DNA of 35,334 nt from an uncultured Clostridia bacterium (lineage in GTDB: Bacteria > Bacillota > Clostridia > TANB77 > CAG-508), in assembly GCA_944386195.1 (NCBI GenBank), contig CALXAD010000021.1:1-35334 (forward strand), given 5' to 3'. Made by a program: the position numbers and the translations under genes. The notes beneath the pieces were generated by a model. The model was not told the DNA's origin. It did not search any database and worked only from the letters and a program-made list of their open reading frames with translations. Below, in pieces: positions 21,122-29,575 of this stretch (its first letter is position 1; every line of letters starts with the position of its first letter).

Positions 21122-22069
21122 TTACCTCAAAAATCCATTAATAATTTCTTGTTCTGCTTGTTCTTCAGAAAGTCCTAATGTCATTAATTTTGTAATTTGT
21201 TCTCCAGCTATTTTTCCTATAGCTGCTTCATGTATAAGATTTGCATCTACATGATTTGCTGTAACTTCTGGAGTTGCTGTTACTACTGCATTATCTTGTA
21301 TAATTGAATCACACTCACTATGTGAAAAACATTTTGCATTTCCATATATTTTAGATATAAAATATTGTTTTGAATTGCCTTGAGCAACTGACCTTGATGT
21401 TACATGTGAGCTAGAATTACTTCCATTTAACTCTACATCAAATATTGTTTTTGCAAATTGCTCTCCATGTGTCATTATTTTTTCAGTAACAACAAAGTTA
21501 GCGTCTTCTTCCAAAACTCCTTTTGTTTCTCTTATTGTAGAATCTACACCTTTTATTTGAACACTTTCCATTTCCATATGGCTACCTTTTTTTAAGTATA
21601 CTTCTGTTACTGGATTTAAAATCCTTTTTCCAGTTCCTTCTCCTTCACCATAGTGTTTTTCTACATAAGTTACATTTGCTCCTTCTTCTAGGAAAAATCT
21701 ATGAATTCCATCATGTTGTGAATCCTTGTGATGGTCATTATGAATTCCACATCCTGCTACAATATATACTCTAGCATTTTTTCCTATATAAAAATCATTA
21801 TATACAACATCTTTTAGTCCACTTTGTGTAATAATTACTGGTATATGAACAATATCAAATTTTGTATTTTCTTTTACATATATATCTATTCCAGGTTTAT
21901 CTGTTTTTGTTACTATATTTACATTTTCTGTTACTGCTCTTTCTATTCCTTCCCCATTTTTTCTTATATTAAAGGCTCCTTTTTTTAGCTCGTCTAGTTT
22001 TGTTATTTCTCCTAAAACACCTTCATCTACATTGTTTAATAATTCATCATGTAATTTTGTTTCTGCCAT
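21122..22069 (-). CDS. SufB/SufD-family Fe-S scaffold protein
   Basis: 315 residues of the SufB/D beta-helix fold. Typical elements are YIVAGCGIHNDHHKDSQHDG (about 103-122), GKRILNPVTEVYLKKGSHME, and the C-terminal core SRSVAQGNSKQYFISKI, then HSECDSIIQDNAVVTATPEV and IHEAAIGKIAGEQI. It lacks the long N-terminal region of full SufB, as in minimal SufBC-type systems. It builds Fe-S clusters with SufC, whose stop directly abuts its start. No SufS, SufU or second SufB/D gene is nearby, so sulfur must come from elsewhere. Confidence 0.9.
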   Translation of the reverse strand: MAETKLHDELLNNVDEGVLGEITKLDELKKGAFNIRKNGEGIERAVTENVNIVTKTDKPGIDIYVKENTKFDIVHIPVIITQSGLKDVVYNDFYIGKNARVYIVAGCGIHNDHHKDSQHDGIHRFFLEEGANVTYVEKHYGEGEGTGKRILNPVTEVYLKKGSHMEMESVQIKGVDSTIRETKGVLEEDANFVVTEKIMTHGEQFAKTIFDVELNGSNSSSHVTSRSVAQGNSKQYFISKIYGNAKCFSHSECDSIIQDNAVVTATPEVTANHVDANLIHEAAIGKIAGEQITKLMTLGLSEEQAEQEIINGFLR

Positions 22070-22789
22070 CTATTTTTCACCTTCTTTCAATTTCTTACAG
22101 CATCTGATATTTTCTTTTATTGTCTTTTCTAATATTTCTTCACTGCTTCCTATTTTTTCTATTTTTCCTCTTTTCATTAAGATAATTTCATCTGCTATAT
22201 TTAATATTCTTTCTTGGTGAGATATTATTATTGTAGTACCTTTTACTGTTTTTATCAAGTTTTCAAAAACTTCTATTAAATTATTAAAACTCCATAAATC
22301 TATTCCCGCTTCTGGTTCATCAAAAATAGTTAATTTAGCTTTTCTTAATACTACACTTGCAATCTCTATTCTTTTTAATTCTCCACCTGATAAAGATGCA
22401 CTTACTTCTCTATCAACATATTCTTTTGCACAAAGTCCAACTTGTGATAGCGTATCACAAGCTTCTTTCTTTGTGATACGTTTTCCTGCTGCTATTTTTA
22501 ATAAATCATACACCGTTATTCCTTTAAATCTCACTGGTTGTTGAAATGCAAAACTAATTCCTAATTTTGCTCTTTCATTTATTTCTAAATTAGTAATATC
22601 TTTTCCTTCAAATATAATTTCTCCTGAATCTGGTTTTTCTATTCCCATTATCATTTTAACAAGTGTTGATTTTCCTGAACCATTTGGTCCTGTTATTGCT
22701 ATAAATTTATTGTTATCAATTTTTAAATTAATATTATCTAATATTTTTTTATTATCTCTTGTAAAACAAATATTTCTTAATTCTAACAT
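22070..22789 (-). CDS. sufC: SufC Fe-S assembly ATPase
   Basis: A 239-residue ABC-type ATPase that powers the SufB/D scaffold in the cytoplasm. It has Walker A GPNGSGKST (about 34-42), Q-loop FAFQQPVRFKG, signature SLSGGELKR, Walker B TIFDEPEAGID and the switch His in IIISHQERIL. The EPEAGIDLW form is SufC-like, not a transporter. It overlaps the regulator gene by 7 bases upstream and abuts the SufB/D gene. Confidence 0.95.
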   Translation of the reverse strand: MLELRNICFTRDNKKILDNINLKIDNNKFIAITGPNGSGKSTLVKMIMGIEKPDSGEIIFEGKDITNLEINERAKLGISFAFQQPVRFKGITVYDLLKIAAGKRITKKEACDTLSQVGLCAKEYVDREVSASLSGGELKRIEIASVVLRKAKLTIFDEPEAGIDLWSFNNLIEVFENLIKTVKGTTIIISHQERILNIADEIILMKRGKIEKIGSSEEILEKTIKENIRCCKKLKEGEK

Positions 22790-23262
22790 GTTTGCCTCCT
22801 TTTTTGTTTCATTCTATTTTTTGCTGTTATTTTTACGCATTTTCTACATTTTTCGCTATTTTCATCATAATCACAATCTAAATCTCCTAAATTTAAAATT
22901 TCTGTAATATATGAATCTAATTTTTTTGCAGTTTCCTCAGATATTGCATGTTTCATAGCTTTTGCTTCTTCCATTGCCTGTTTATCATCTATTTCTAAGA
23001 CTTCTTCTAAGAACATTTTTAATATATCTTGTCTTTTTATTATATTTTTAGCTTGTTTTTTCCCTTCTTCTGTTAAAGATATATCTCCATATGTTTCATA
23101 ATTAATAAGTCCTATTTCTTTTAATATTTTAATTGCTTTATTAACACTAGGTTTTGTTATTTTTAACTTATTTGCAATATCTGTTACACGTACTTTTTTA
23201 TTATTTATTTCTAACAAATAAATTGTTTTTAAATATTCTTCTTGAGAATTTGTTAATTTCAT
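22783..23262 (-). CDS. DtxR/MntR-like regulator with C-terminal cysteines
   Basis: 159 residues. The winged helix occupies 5-70 (SQEEYLKTIYLLEINNKKVR, then ITKPSVNKAIKILKEIGL), and the dimer/metal domain follows with E88, H106 and E109/E110 as likely ligands. The C-terminus has C130, C139 and C142 (DCDYDENSEKCRKC) and a final C159, which could bind iron or an Fe-S cluster. As first gene of the sufCB operon, with a palindrome in its own promoter, it is probably the operon's repressor. Whether it senses metal or cluster status is not known. Confidence 0.88.
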   Translation of the reverse strand: MKLTNSQEEYLKTIYLLEINNKKVRVTDIANKLKITKPSVNKAIKILKEIGLINYETYGDISLTEEGKKQAKNIIKRQDILKMFLEEVLEIDDKQAMEEAKAMKHAISEETAKKLDSYITEILNLGDLDCDYDENSEKCRKCVKITAKNRMKQKRRQTC

Positions 23263-23275
23263 ATTTCCTCCTCAT

Positions 23276-23321
23276 TGTTAGCACACGCTAACATTTTACA
23301 TCTTATTTATTTTTTTGTCAA
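23276..23321 (-). promoter_or_regulatory. suf operon promoter and operator
   Basis: On the minus strand TTGACA (23316-23321), a 17-base spacer and TAAAAT (23293-23298). Overlapping the downstream edge is the palindrome TGTTAGC-N4-GCTAACA (23276-23293), positioned to block initiation. Confidence 0.8.
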
Positions 23322-23329
23322 GAGAATGT

Positions 23330-23980
23330 CTATATTTCAATCATATCTTTGATATTTTCATATTTACTATCTCCTATTCCACTTACATCTTTAATTTCTT
23401 CTATTGATTTAAATTTTCCATTTTCTTTTCTATAATTTATAATTTTCTCAGCTGTAGAAGGTCCAATTCCTGGTAATGTATCTAATTCTTCTTTTGTAGC
23501 TGTATTTATATTTATTTTTGAATTTGCTTTTTTATTTTCATTTATATTTGTATCATTATTTTTAGTATTTATATTTTCTATTCCACTTTCTGTAGTTACA
23601 TCTGTTTTTTCATTTTCTTTTTCCTCTATAGTAGGAATGTATATTTTCATACCATCTTCTAATTTATATGCTAAATTTATATCTTTTGTATATGCATTTT
23701 CTTTAAATCCTCCGGCCTTTTCTATTGCATCTGCTATTCTACTATTTTCTTCTAATTCAACAATACATTCATTTTGTACTGCTCCTGATATATGTACAAT
23801 TATCTTTTTTATTTCTTCATTAGTTTTTTCTATTTCATTTTCTTGAATTTCCAAGTTTTGTTCTTCTATAAAATTTTGACTTTCTTTTTCATTTTTATAT
23901 GCATAATAGCCTACTACTATTGCAATAATAGAAATTAAAATTATTAGTAATATTTTTGTTTTTTTATTTATATATTTCAT
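23330..23980 (-). CDS. comEA: ComEA-like DNA-binding protein
   Basis: 216 residues: an N-terminal membrane anchor (about 8-27), a SLBB domain (KKIIVHISGAVQNECIVELE, then DAIEKAGGF and LEDGMKIYIP), an Asn/Lys-rich linker, and a helix-hairpin-helix domain (KININTATKEELDTLPGIGP, then GIGDSKYENIKDMI). ComEA binds extracellular DNA in competence and passes it to ComEC, which is not in this window. Start 23980 is preferred; a GTG three codons upstream is possible. A lone comEA is common in clostridia. Confidence 0.92.
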   Translation of the reverse strand: MKYINKKTKILLIILISIIAIVVGYYAYKNEKESQNFIEEQNLEIQENEIEKTNEEIKKIIVHISGAVQNECIVELEENSRIADAIEKAGGFKENAYTKDINLAYKLEDGMKIYIPTIEEKENEKTDVTTESGIENINTKNNDTNINENKKANSKININTATKEELDTLPGIGPSTAEKIINYRKENGKFKSIEEIKDVSGIGDSKYENIKDMIEI

Positions 23981-24028
23981 ATAAATCACTTCTTTCTTTA
24001 TAAAATATGGCTTTTTAGTTGAATTTTT

Positions 24029-24052
24029 TGTCGAAATAAGGTATATTATTTT
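24029..24052 (+). promoter_or_regulatory. Spo0A-box-like site in dacF promoter
   Basis: TGTCGAA (24029-24035), preceded by TTTT, fits the Spo0A box exactly. A TATATTAT -10-like sequence follows at about 24042-24049. Control by Spo0A or by the Spo0A-like regulator at 8545 is possible. Confidence 0.45.
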
Positions 24053-24073
24053 CTAGTGATTAAGGAGTCTAAA

Positions 24074-25309
24074 ATGAGAGTAAAAAAGATATTTTTGATA
24101 TTAATTCTTATATTTTTTATAATTGGAGGAATAAATTTTTCTTTTGCAGATGAGCAAAATAATGTTCCTTCTATTAATGGTGCTTCTGCAATTTTAATTG
24201 ATAATAGAACTAATAAAGTTTTATATGGTAAAAATGAAGATACAAAAATGTTTCCTGCAAGTACTACAAAAATAGTAACTGCAATTATTACTTTAGAAAA
24301 TTGTAGCTTGGATGAACAAGCAACTGCAAGTTTTGATGCTGTTAATATACCTGAAGGTTATGCTACTGCTGATATTAAAATTGGTGAAACTTTTACTGTT
24401 GAACAACTTTTAGAGATGCTTTTAGTTCATTCTGCAAATGATGCTGCAAATGTTTTAGCTGAACACGTTGGTGGTTCTTTAGAAAGCTTTGTTTCTATTA
24501 TGAATACAAAAGTTCATGATTTAGGTTTAAATAACACTCATTTTACAAATGCTTATGGCTTACAGGATGATAATCATTATACAACTGCTCGTGATTTAGC
24601 AAGTATTATGAAATATTGTCTACAAAATGAGGATTTTAGAAGAATTTGCGGTCTTGCTTCATGTGCCATTCCTTCAACAAATATGTCTGAACCAAGAACT
24701 TATGCATCTACAAACCAATTAGTAATTGCTGGTAATAGCAATTATTATCCATATGCTACTACAGGAAAAACCGGATTTACTTCTAGCGCTAAACATTGTT
24801 TGGTTTCTTCTGCATATAATAATGACCTTGAATTAATCTGTGTAGTTCTTGGAAGTGAAGACCATTTTTGGGATACAAGAAAACTTTATGATTACGCATA
24901 TTCTAATTATTCTATAAAAAACATTGTTAGAACAAATGATACAGTTACTACAATTACAGTAAAAGACGCTTCATACAATACAAGAAATTTAGATTTAGTA
25001 GTTGGAGAAGATGTACCTGTTTTAATTAGTAATTCTCTTGATATAAATTTAATTGAGCCTCAACTTTCTTTAAATGATAATATAAAAGCTCCTATTGAGA
25101 AAGGTACTGTCTTAGGTAGAGTAACATACTCTGTAGAAGGTGTTAATTACACAACTGATTTAATTGCTTTTTCTGATGTTTTAGAGACTAAACTTCCTAT
25201 TTATATATCTATTGGAGTAATAATTTTAATTATTCTATTAATTGGATTAATTATTTTCATTATAATAAAAAATAAAAAGAATAAAAATATTGAATTATTA
25301 AATGAATAA
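24074..25309 (+). CDS. dacF: D-alanyl-D-alanine carboxypeptidase (PBP5/DacF type)
   Basis: A 411-residue exported penicillin-binding protein that removes the terminal D-Ala from peptidoglycan stems. A signal peptide (1-25, ending SFA) is followed by the peptidase S11 domain with SxxK at 63-66 (STTK), SxN at 120-122 (SAN) and KTG (about 237). A C-terminal all-beta domain and a single membrane anchor (about 377-399) complete it. Start 24074 is chosen because AAGGAG lies directly upstream; a GTG at 24056 would put that site inside the gene. A Spo0A-box-like sequence lies in its promoter. Confidence 0.92.
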   Translation: MRVKKIFLILILIFFIIGGINFSFADEQNNVPSINGASAILIDNRTNKVLYGKNEDTKMFPASTTKIVTAIITLENCSLDEQATASFDAVNIPEGYATADIKIGETFTVEQLLEMLLVHSANDAANVLAEHVGGSLESFVSIMNTKVHDLGLNNTHFTNAYGLQDDNHYTTARDLASIMKYCLQNEDFRRICGLASCAIPSTNMSEPRTYASTNQLVIAGNSNYYPYATTGKTGFTSSAKHCLVSSAYNNDLELICVVLGSEDHFWDTRKLYDYAYSNYSIKNIVRTNDTVTTITVKDASYNTRNLDLVVGEDVPVLISNSLDINLIEPQLSLNDNIKAPIEKGTVLGRVTYSVEGVNYTTDLIAFSDVLETKLPIYISIGVIILIILLIGLIIFIIIKNKKNKNIELLNE

Positions 25310-25332
25310 ATTTAATTAAATAAAATTTTTAG

Positions 25333-25368
25333 AAAAGATAAGTTATCAAAAAACAACTTATCTTTTCT
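25333..25368. terminator. Terminator of dacF
   Basis: AAAAGATAAGTT (25333-25344) and AACTTATCTTTT (25355-25366), 12 bp, with T-rich sequence on both sides. It may also serve the convergent LCP gene. Confidence 0.9.
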
Positions 25369-25403
25369 TGTCTAATTGTAAACACATCCTAATTTTTAAA
25401 ATT

Positions 25404-26843
25404 TTAATTATTATAGTCTTTTCCTATAATTATTACCACATCAACTTTACTTGAACTTGATTCACTATATTCTATTTGTCCTTCATCTAATGCTTCTTTT
25501 ATGTTTTTTAATGTTGTATCTCCTACTGATTTTTTATCCATAATAACTGTTTTGGAAGTTGTATTTGTTTCTCCAGTTCTTGAAACATTATAACCTGCTC
25601 CTTTTAAGGCATTTACTGCAAGTTGTAAGTTTTTACTTACTCCGCTTCCATTCAAAACTTCTATTTTTATATCTGATTTGCTTTTAGATGTTGTACTAGA
25701 TATTGTATTTGAGGTTGTATTTGTTTCATTTGAAGTTATATTTCCATCTGTTTGTTCTTCTATAATATCTCTATCATAAAACAATTCTTGTACTAAAGCT
25801 TCAGTTTCTTCTTCATCACATACAAATATCCATGTTCCTGCTGTATTATTATTTGTATTTTCTCCTGGTAATGTTGCTGTTAAAAGATTTTCTGTATTAA
25901 ATTCTACTGCATATGGTATATAATCTTTAGCTACATTAAAATCTATATTTGTTATTACATTTTCTTTTGCTACATCCAATATTTGACCTAATTTAAATAT
26001 ATTTTCAACTTTTGCTGTTTGTTTTATTACTGCCATAATGAAATCTCTTTGTGTTCTCATACGTCCTGTATCATTATCACCATATTCTTCTGGATAAGAT
26101 GAACCATCGTTATTATGTCTAAAACGAACTAATTGTTCAGCTTTATCGCCATCCAACAATTGTTCTCCAGCTTTTAAGTGTATGTGTAAATCTTGTGATG
26201 TATCATCATAATCCATATCTATTGGTACATTAAATGTAACCCCTCCTATGGCATCAACTAGTTTTATGAATCCTTCTGTTTTTACTATTATATAATATTT
26301 TAAATCTAGACCTGTTATTTCATTTACTTCATCTAATACATCTTGTGGATCTTCATGCCTACTATAGACTGAATTTATTTTATCATTTGATGTAGCTCTT
26401 TTGGGATTTTTACCTGTGTATGTGTCTCTTGGTATTGATAATAATGTTGCTTTTTGTGTATTAGGATTATATGATGCAACCATTATTGTATCTGTAAGTA
26501 ATGCTCCTTTTTCATCTGTGCTAATTCCTAATACCAAACATTTGAATTCTCCTAAATTCTTTTTAGTGTTTTCATTATGTCCTACTGCTGTTGCAAGTAA
26601 TCCGGATAATCCTCCTCCATTTTTATATACCCTATATGCAAATATTCCTCCAAGTATTAGTAATATTAATAAAATTATTAGTAAAACTTTTTTCCATCTT
26701 TTTTTCTTTTTAGGTTTTGTTTTTATATTATTTTCTTTTGTCATATTTTTATTTTTTACTTTTTTCTTTTTTACATTATTATTTTTTTTATTTGTTTTTT
26801 TATTTACTCTTTTGTTTGTGCTATCTTTTTCCAAAATACTCAA
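25404..26843 (-). CDS. LytR-CpsA-Psr (LCP) family protein with LytR_C domain
   Basis: 479 residues. A very Lys-rich cytoplasmic N-terminus (to about 50) precedes one membrane helix (52-70). The LCP domain follows, with LVLGIST, TDTIMVASYNPNTQKATLLS, IPRDTY and DGDKAEQLVRFRHNNDGS, the Arg and Asp residues that bind polyprenyl phosphate. A Thr/Ser-rich linker leads to a LytR_C domain (IKIEVLNGSGVSKNLQ to the end). LCP enzymes transfer wall polymers from lipid carriers to peptidoglycan. It is the last gene of an operon with CvpA and DUF5711. Confidence 0.93.
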   Translation of the reverse strand: MSILEKDSTNKRVNKKTNKKNNNVKKKKVKNKNMTKENNIKTKPKKKKRWKKVLLIILLILLILGGIFAYRVYKNGGGLSGLLATAVGHNENTKKNLGEFKCLVLGISTDEKGALLTDTIMVASYNPNTQKATLLSIPRDTYTGKNPKRATSNDKINSVYSRHEDPQDVLDEVNEITGLDLKYYIIVKTEGFIKLVDAIGGVTFNVPIDMDYDDTSQDLHIHLKAGEQLLDGDKAEQLVRFRHNNDGSSYPEEYGDNDTGRMRTQRDFIMAVIKQTAKVENIFKLGQILDVAKENVITNIDFNVAKDYIPYAVEFNTENLLTATLPGENTNNNTAGTWIFVCDEEETEALVQELFYDRDIIEEQTDGNITSNETNTTSNTISSTTSKSKSDIKIEVLNGSGVSKNLQLAVNALKGAGYNVSRTGETNTTSKTVIMDKKSVGDTTLKNIKEALDEGQIEYSESSSSKVDVVIIIGKDYNN

Positions 26844-26911
26844 CTCCTAAAAAATTCATGTTACCAGTATAGCAAAAATTTCGTTAAAAGGCAACAAATA
26901 TAAACATTTTT

Positions 26912-27514
26912 TTAGAAAAATAAATTAAATAAATTATGCTCTATCATCATCTTAGTTAAATATGTTTGGCTTATTGTTTCATTTAGAGCTCCTTCTGGAT
27001 TTAATTCAATTATTAAACCTATCACTAATAAAATTGCATATACTATTATTATTCCTCGTAATAATCCATATAAGACTCCACCTAATTTGTTGAATTGCTT
27101 TAAAATTGGTAATTTTGCTATTGCATTTGCAAGTGCATTTATAAATACTAAACATATTCTAAGTATTATAAATAGAATTAACATTGTAACTCCATATATA
27201 ATATTTATTGCAAGTGTCCTTGACGTTTCTTGTGTTAGTCCTTCTTCTGCACTTTTTACTAATGAATTCTCTTCTCCTAATCCACTTTCAGCTGTACTTT
27301 CTATTTTCTCTTGTATTGTTTGCTGTAATGTTTCGTCTATTCCTGTTACATTTATAACTAAATTACCTATTGGTCGGTATAATATAAATGCTATTATTAA
27401 TGCTGCTATAAATGCTACTAAATGAATTCCAAGGCTTATTAATCCTTTTTTATATCCTAAAAATACTGATAATAAAATAAATACAAAAACGATAATATCA
27501 ATAATTATTCCCAT
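26912..27514 (-). CDS. CvpA family membrane protein
   Basis: 200 residues with four hydrophobic segments (about 5-23, 28-46, 102-125, 150-172) and the family pattern IIVFVFILLSVFLGYKKGL at the N-terminus and GGVLYGLLRGIIIVYAILLV near the C-terminus. CvpA-like proteins are linked to colicin V export in E. coli, but their general role is envelope related and unclear. It starts 13 bases after the DUF5711-type gene. Confidence 0.88.
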   Translation of the reverse strand: MGIIIDIIVFVFILLSVFLGYKKGLISLGIHLVAFIAALIIAFILYRPIGNLVINVTGIDETLQQTIQEKIESTAESGLGEENSLVKSAEEGLTQETSRTLAINIIYGVTMLILFIILRICLVFINALANAIAKLPILKQFNKLGGVLYGLLRGIIIVYAILLVIGLIIELNPEGALNETISQTYLTKMMIEHNLFNLFF

Positions 27515-27527
27515 ATCCTTATTCTCC

Positions 27528-28715
27528 TTATAAATTTATTATTTCTATTTTGTCTCTATAAATAATGCCTGCAATTGAATTTGATACTACAACATTTGTT
27601 ATTTCTTGATTTGCTATATATCTTTTTACTAGCCATCCACCTGTATTTATAAATTCTATTTCTGTTCCTAGATTTAATGCTATTATATTTCCATTTGTAT
27701 ATATTTCTCTTGCTACATAATTTACTGTATATTGTTTTGTTTCCTTACTATCTGTATTTACTATATTTACTACTGAATCTGCTGTAAATAGTCCTGATGA
27801 TTTTTCTTCAATTGAACATATATTATTTTCTAAATCAATTGACTGGAACGATACTTTTTTATCTATATTATCTACCAATGTGTTTTCTTGTTCGTTTTCT
27901 ATTTCTGTTATTGAGTCTGTATACATACATATCAACTTGTTTTTATTTTGATATTCTATATTTGTTATTAGTTTTCCTGCTGGACTTGTATATGTTTTTT
28001 CTAATGAATTTTCTGTATCTCCACTTTCTGCTTTTTCTATTGACATTATTCTTATACTTGATTGTACCATTGTTCCTGATGTGTCTATCTCTGCTATTGC
28101 TAAATATTTATTATCATTTGATATACTTACATCTATTGCTCTTGTTGATGCTAAAAATGTTGTAAACATTTCTTTTCCAGATGGGTTATACATCTTTATT
28201 ACTGTTTTATAACTTGTTCCTGTTATTACTACTGCTACATATCCATTTCTATTTACATGTATTTGTGATATATTTCCTTCTATTTCTGCTTTCCAAGATA
28301 TTGTTTTGTCTTCTATTAGATATAGTTTTTGTCCACCATCTTCTGCTATTGCCAAAAATCTATTTCCTGAACTAAATATTGGGTTTGATATTTGTATATC
28401 TAAGCTTGTTTCTTCATTTCCTGTATTTCCATAGATAGTAAATTTTGTTTGATTTAATATTCCTATATATTTATTAAATGCATATATATTATTATTTTGC
28501 TCTTCTTTTAATTCTATTGTTGTAGCTTTATCTTGTTCTACTTCTTTTCTAAATATATTTCTATCTATCCATTCTCTTGCTTGTTTATTGCTTAAATATA
28601 ATCCTATTACAACTAACAAAAAAACTATTAATACTGCTACAATACTTGTTATTACTATTTTTTTCTTATTTATTTTTTTTACCTGTGACTCTGGTTCTTC
28701 CCACACATCTTTCAT
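27528..28715 (-). CDS. DUF5711-type membrane-anchored beta-propeller-like protein
   Basis: 395 residues: a short cytoplasmic start, one membrane helix (about 22-43), then an extracellular region made of repeated beta-strand units (NRFLAIAEDGGQKLYLIEDK, GYVAVVITGTSYKTVIKMYN, KYLAIAEIDTSGTMVQSSIR, SIAGIIYRDKIEIINL) that looks like a beta-propeller. I recall this as the DUF5711 family. It is the first gene of the operon with CvpA and LCP, with GAAGGAGAAAAAACT before the ATG. No enzymatic motif is visible; a structural or sensing role in the envelope is possible. Confidence 0.75.
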   Translation of the reverse strand: MKDVWEEPESQVKKINKKKIVITSIVAVLIVFLLVVIGLYLSNKQAREWIDRNIFRKEVEQDKATTIELKEEQNNNIYAFNKYIGILNQTKFTIYGNTGNEETSLDIQISNPIFSSGNRFLAIAEDGGQKLYLIEDKTISWKAEIEGNISQIHVNRNGYVAVVITGTSYKTVIKMYNPSGKEMFTTFLASTRAIDVSISNDNKYLAIAEIDTSGTMVQSSIRIMSIEKAESGDTENSLEKTYTSPAGKLITNIEYQNKNKLICMYTDSITEIENEQENTLVDNIDKKVSFQSIDLENNICSIEEKSSGLFTADSVVNIVNTDSKETKQYTVNYVAREIYTNGNIIALNLGTEIEFINTGGWLVKRYIANQEITNVVVSNSIAGIIYRDKIEIINL

Positions 28716-28766
28716 AGTTTTTTCTCCTTCGTTTTGATGTTTTTATTTTACTATAAGACATAATAA

Positions 28767-28788
28767 AAAGCAAGAATTTTCTTGCTTT
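28767..28788 (-). terminator. Terminator
   Basis: AAAGCAAGAA (28767-28776) and TTCTTGCTTT (28779-28788), a perfect 10-bp stem with a TTTTTATTATG tail on the minus strand. It lies downstream of the AAA/DUF4143 remnant. Confidence 0.85.
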
Positions 28789-28812
28789 CTACTATTACAA
28801 AATTCTTATTTT

Positions 28813-29215
28813 TTATAAATATTCTACTGGTATATAATTATTATCTTTATCTATTGGAAATATATCTTGTTTCATGCATATTACCCCACCATTTCCAACT
28901 TGAATTCCAAACTTTTTAACAACATCAAAGTTCTTTATTGCATCCGTTTTTGGACTAGCACTTTTCTTTATTTCTATTGGATAACCTACATTATTGTCTT
29001 TTAATTTTTCTTATCCTTTTTCACCCACTTTTATTTTTATATATGATAATATATTTGGTGCATATTGAAATTCATCTATTATTAATTTTGTTTCAAAATA
29101 ATTTAGCAAATTTTTCTTTTCTACTCCTCTATGTCCTGTTATTATTACAATTGGAAATATTTCTTCTATATTTCTTTAAAAAATTGCACTTTATCAACTC
29201 TATTTAATAAACCAT
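28813..29215 (-). pseudogene. Remnant of AAA/DUF4143 ATPase
   Basis: On the minus strand the frame contains FPIVIITGHRGVEKKNLLNY (a damaged Walker A: GPRGVGKT is expected), LIIDEFQYAPNILSYIKI (Walker B), then an in-frame TAA. It resumes directly with GYPIEIKKSASPKTDAIKNF and the C-terminal end GNGGVICMKQDIFPIDKDNN. These blocks belong to the start and the end of the DUF4143/AAA_14 family, so about 300 residues in the middle are missing. Decayed gene; no product expected. Confidence 0.8.
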
Positions 29216-29290
29216 AATTTTAAAAAAGTTACAATATTTCTATACATTTTTATACTTTTTTATTTGTTATTTTAAATTTGTATATAAAAT

Positions 29291-29318
29291 AAAAAAACAG
29301 TAGCAAAACCGCTACTGT
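29291..29318 (-). terminator. Terminator
   Basis: ACAGTAGC (29297-29304) and GCTACTGT (29311-29318), 8 bp, with T7 on the minus strand. The region 29319-29414 upstream of it is AT-rich with no recognisable gene. Confidence 0.85.
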
Positions 29319-29414
29319 AAAAATAGTGCTAAAATATACTCCTGTTCGAAAAAACTACTAACAAATATATTTATCTATTTTTTGTTTATCATAAAATGAA
29401 AGGACACAAGTTTA

Positions 29415-29505
29415 TTTTTACATCTACTTTCTATGTTTTTGTTAGTATTTCCTCTCTTCTGTTAACATTGCAATTGATACGCCTGCAAGAATTAAAGGCA
29501 TTATT
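29415..29505 (-). pseudogene. Remnant of pilin-like N-terminus
   Basis: The minus strand reads MPLILAGVSIAMLT, nearly the same as LLILAGVSISMLT in the pilin-FGE gene upstream, and the DNA also matches (GCAGGYGTATCAATT). After a frame change it continues ILTKT and a stop, matching ILTQA. It is a decayed partial copy in tandem with the gene at 29576-30618. Confidence 0.75.
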
Positions 29506-29575
29506 TCTTTTTATATTATTGACTCACAATATTATAATACATTTTCTATCTAAATTAAAACTTATATAAAATTTA

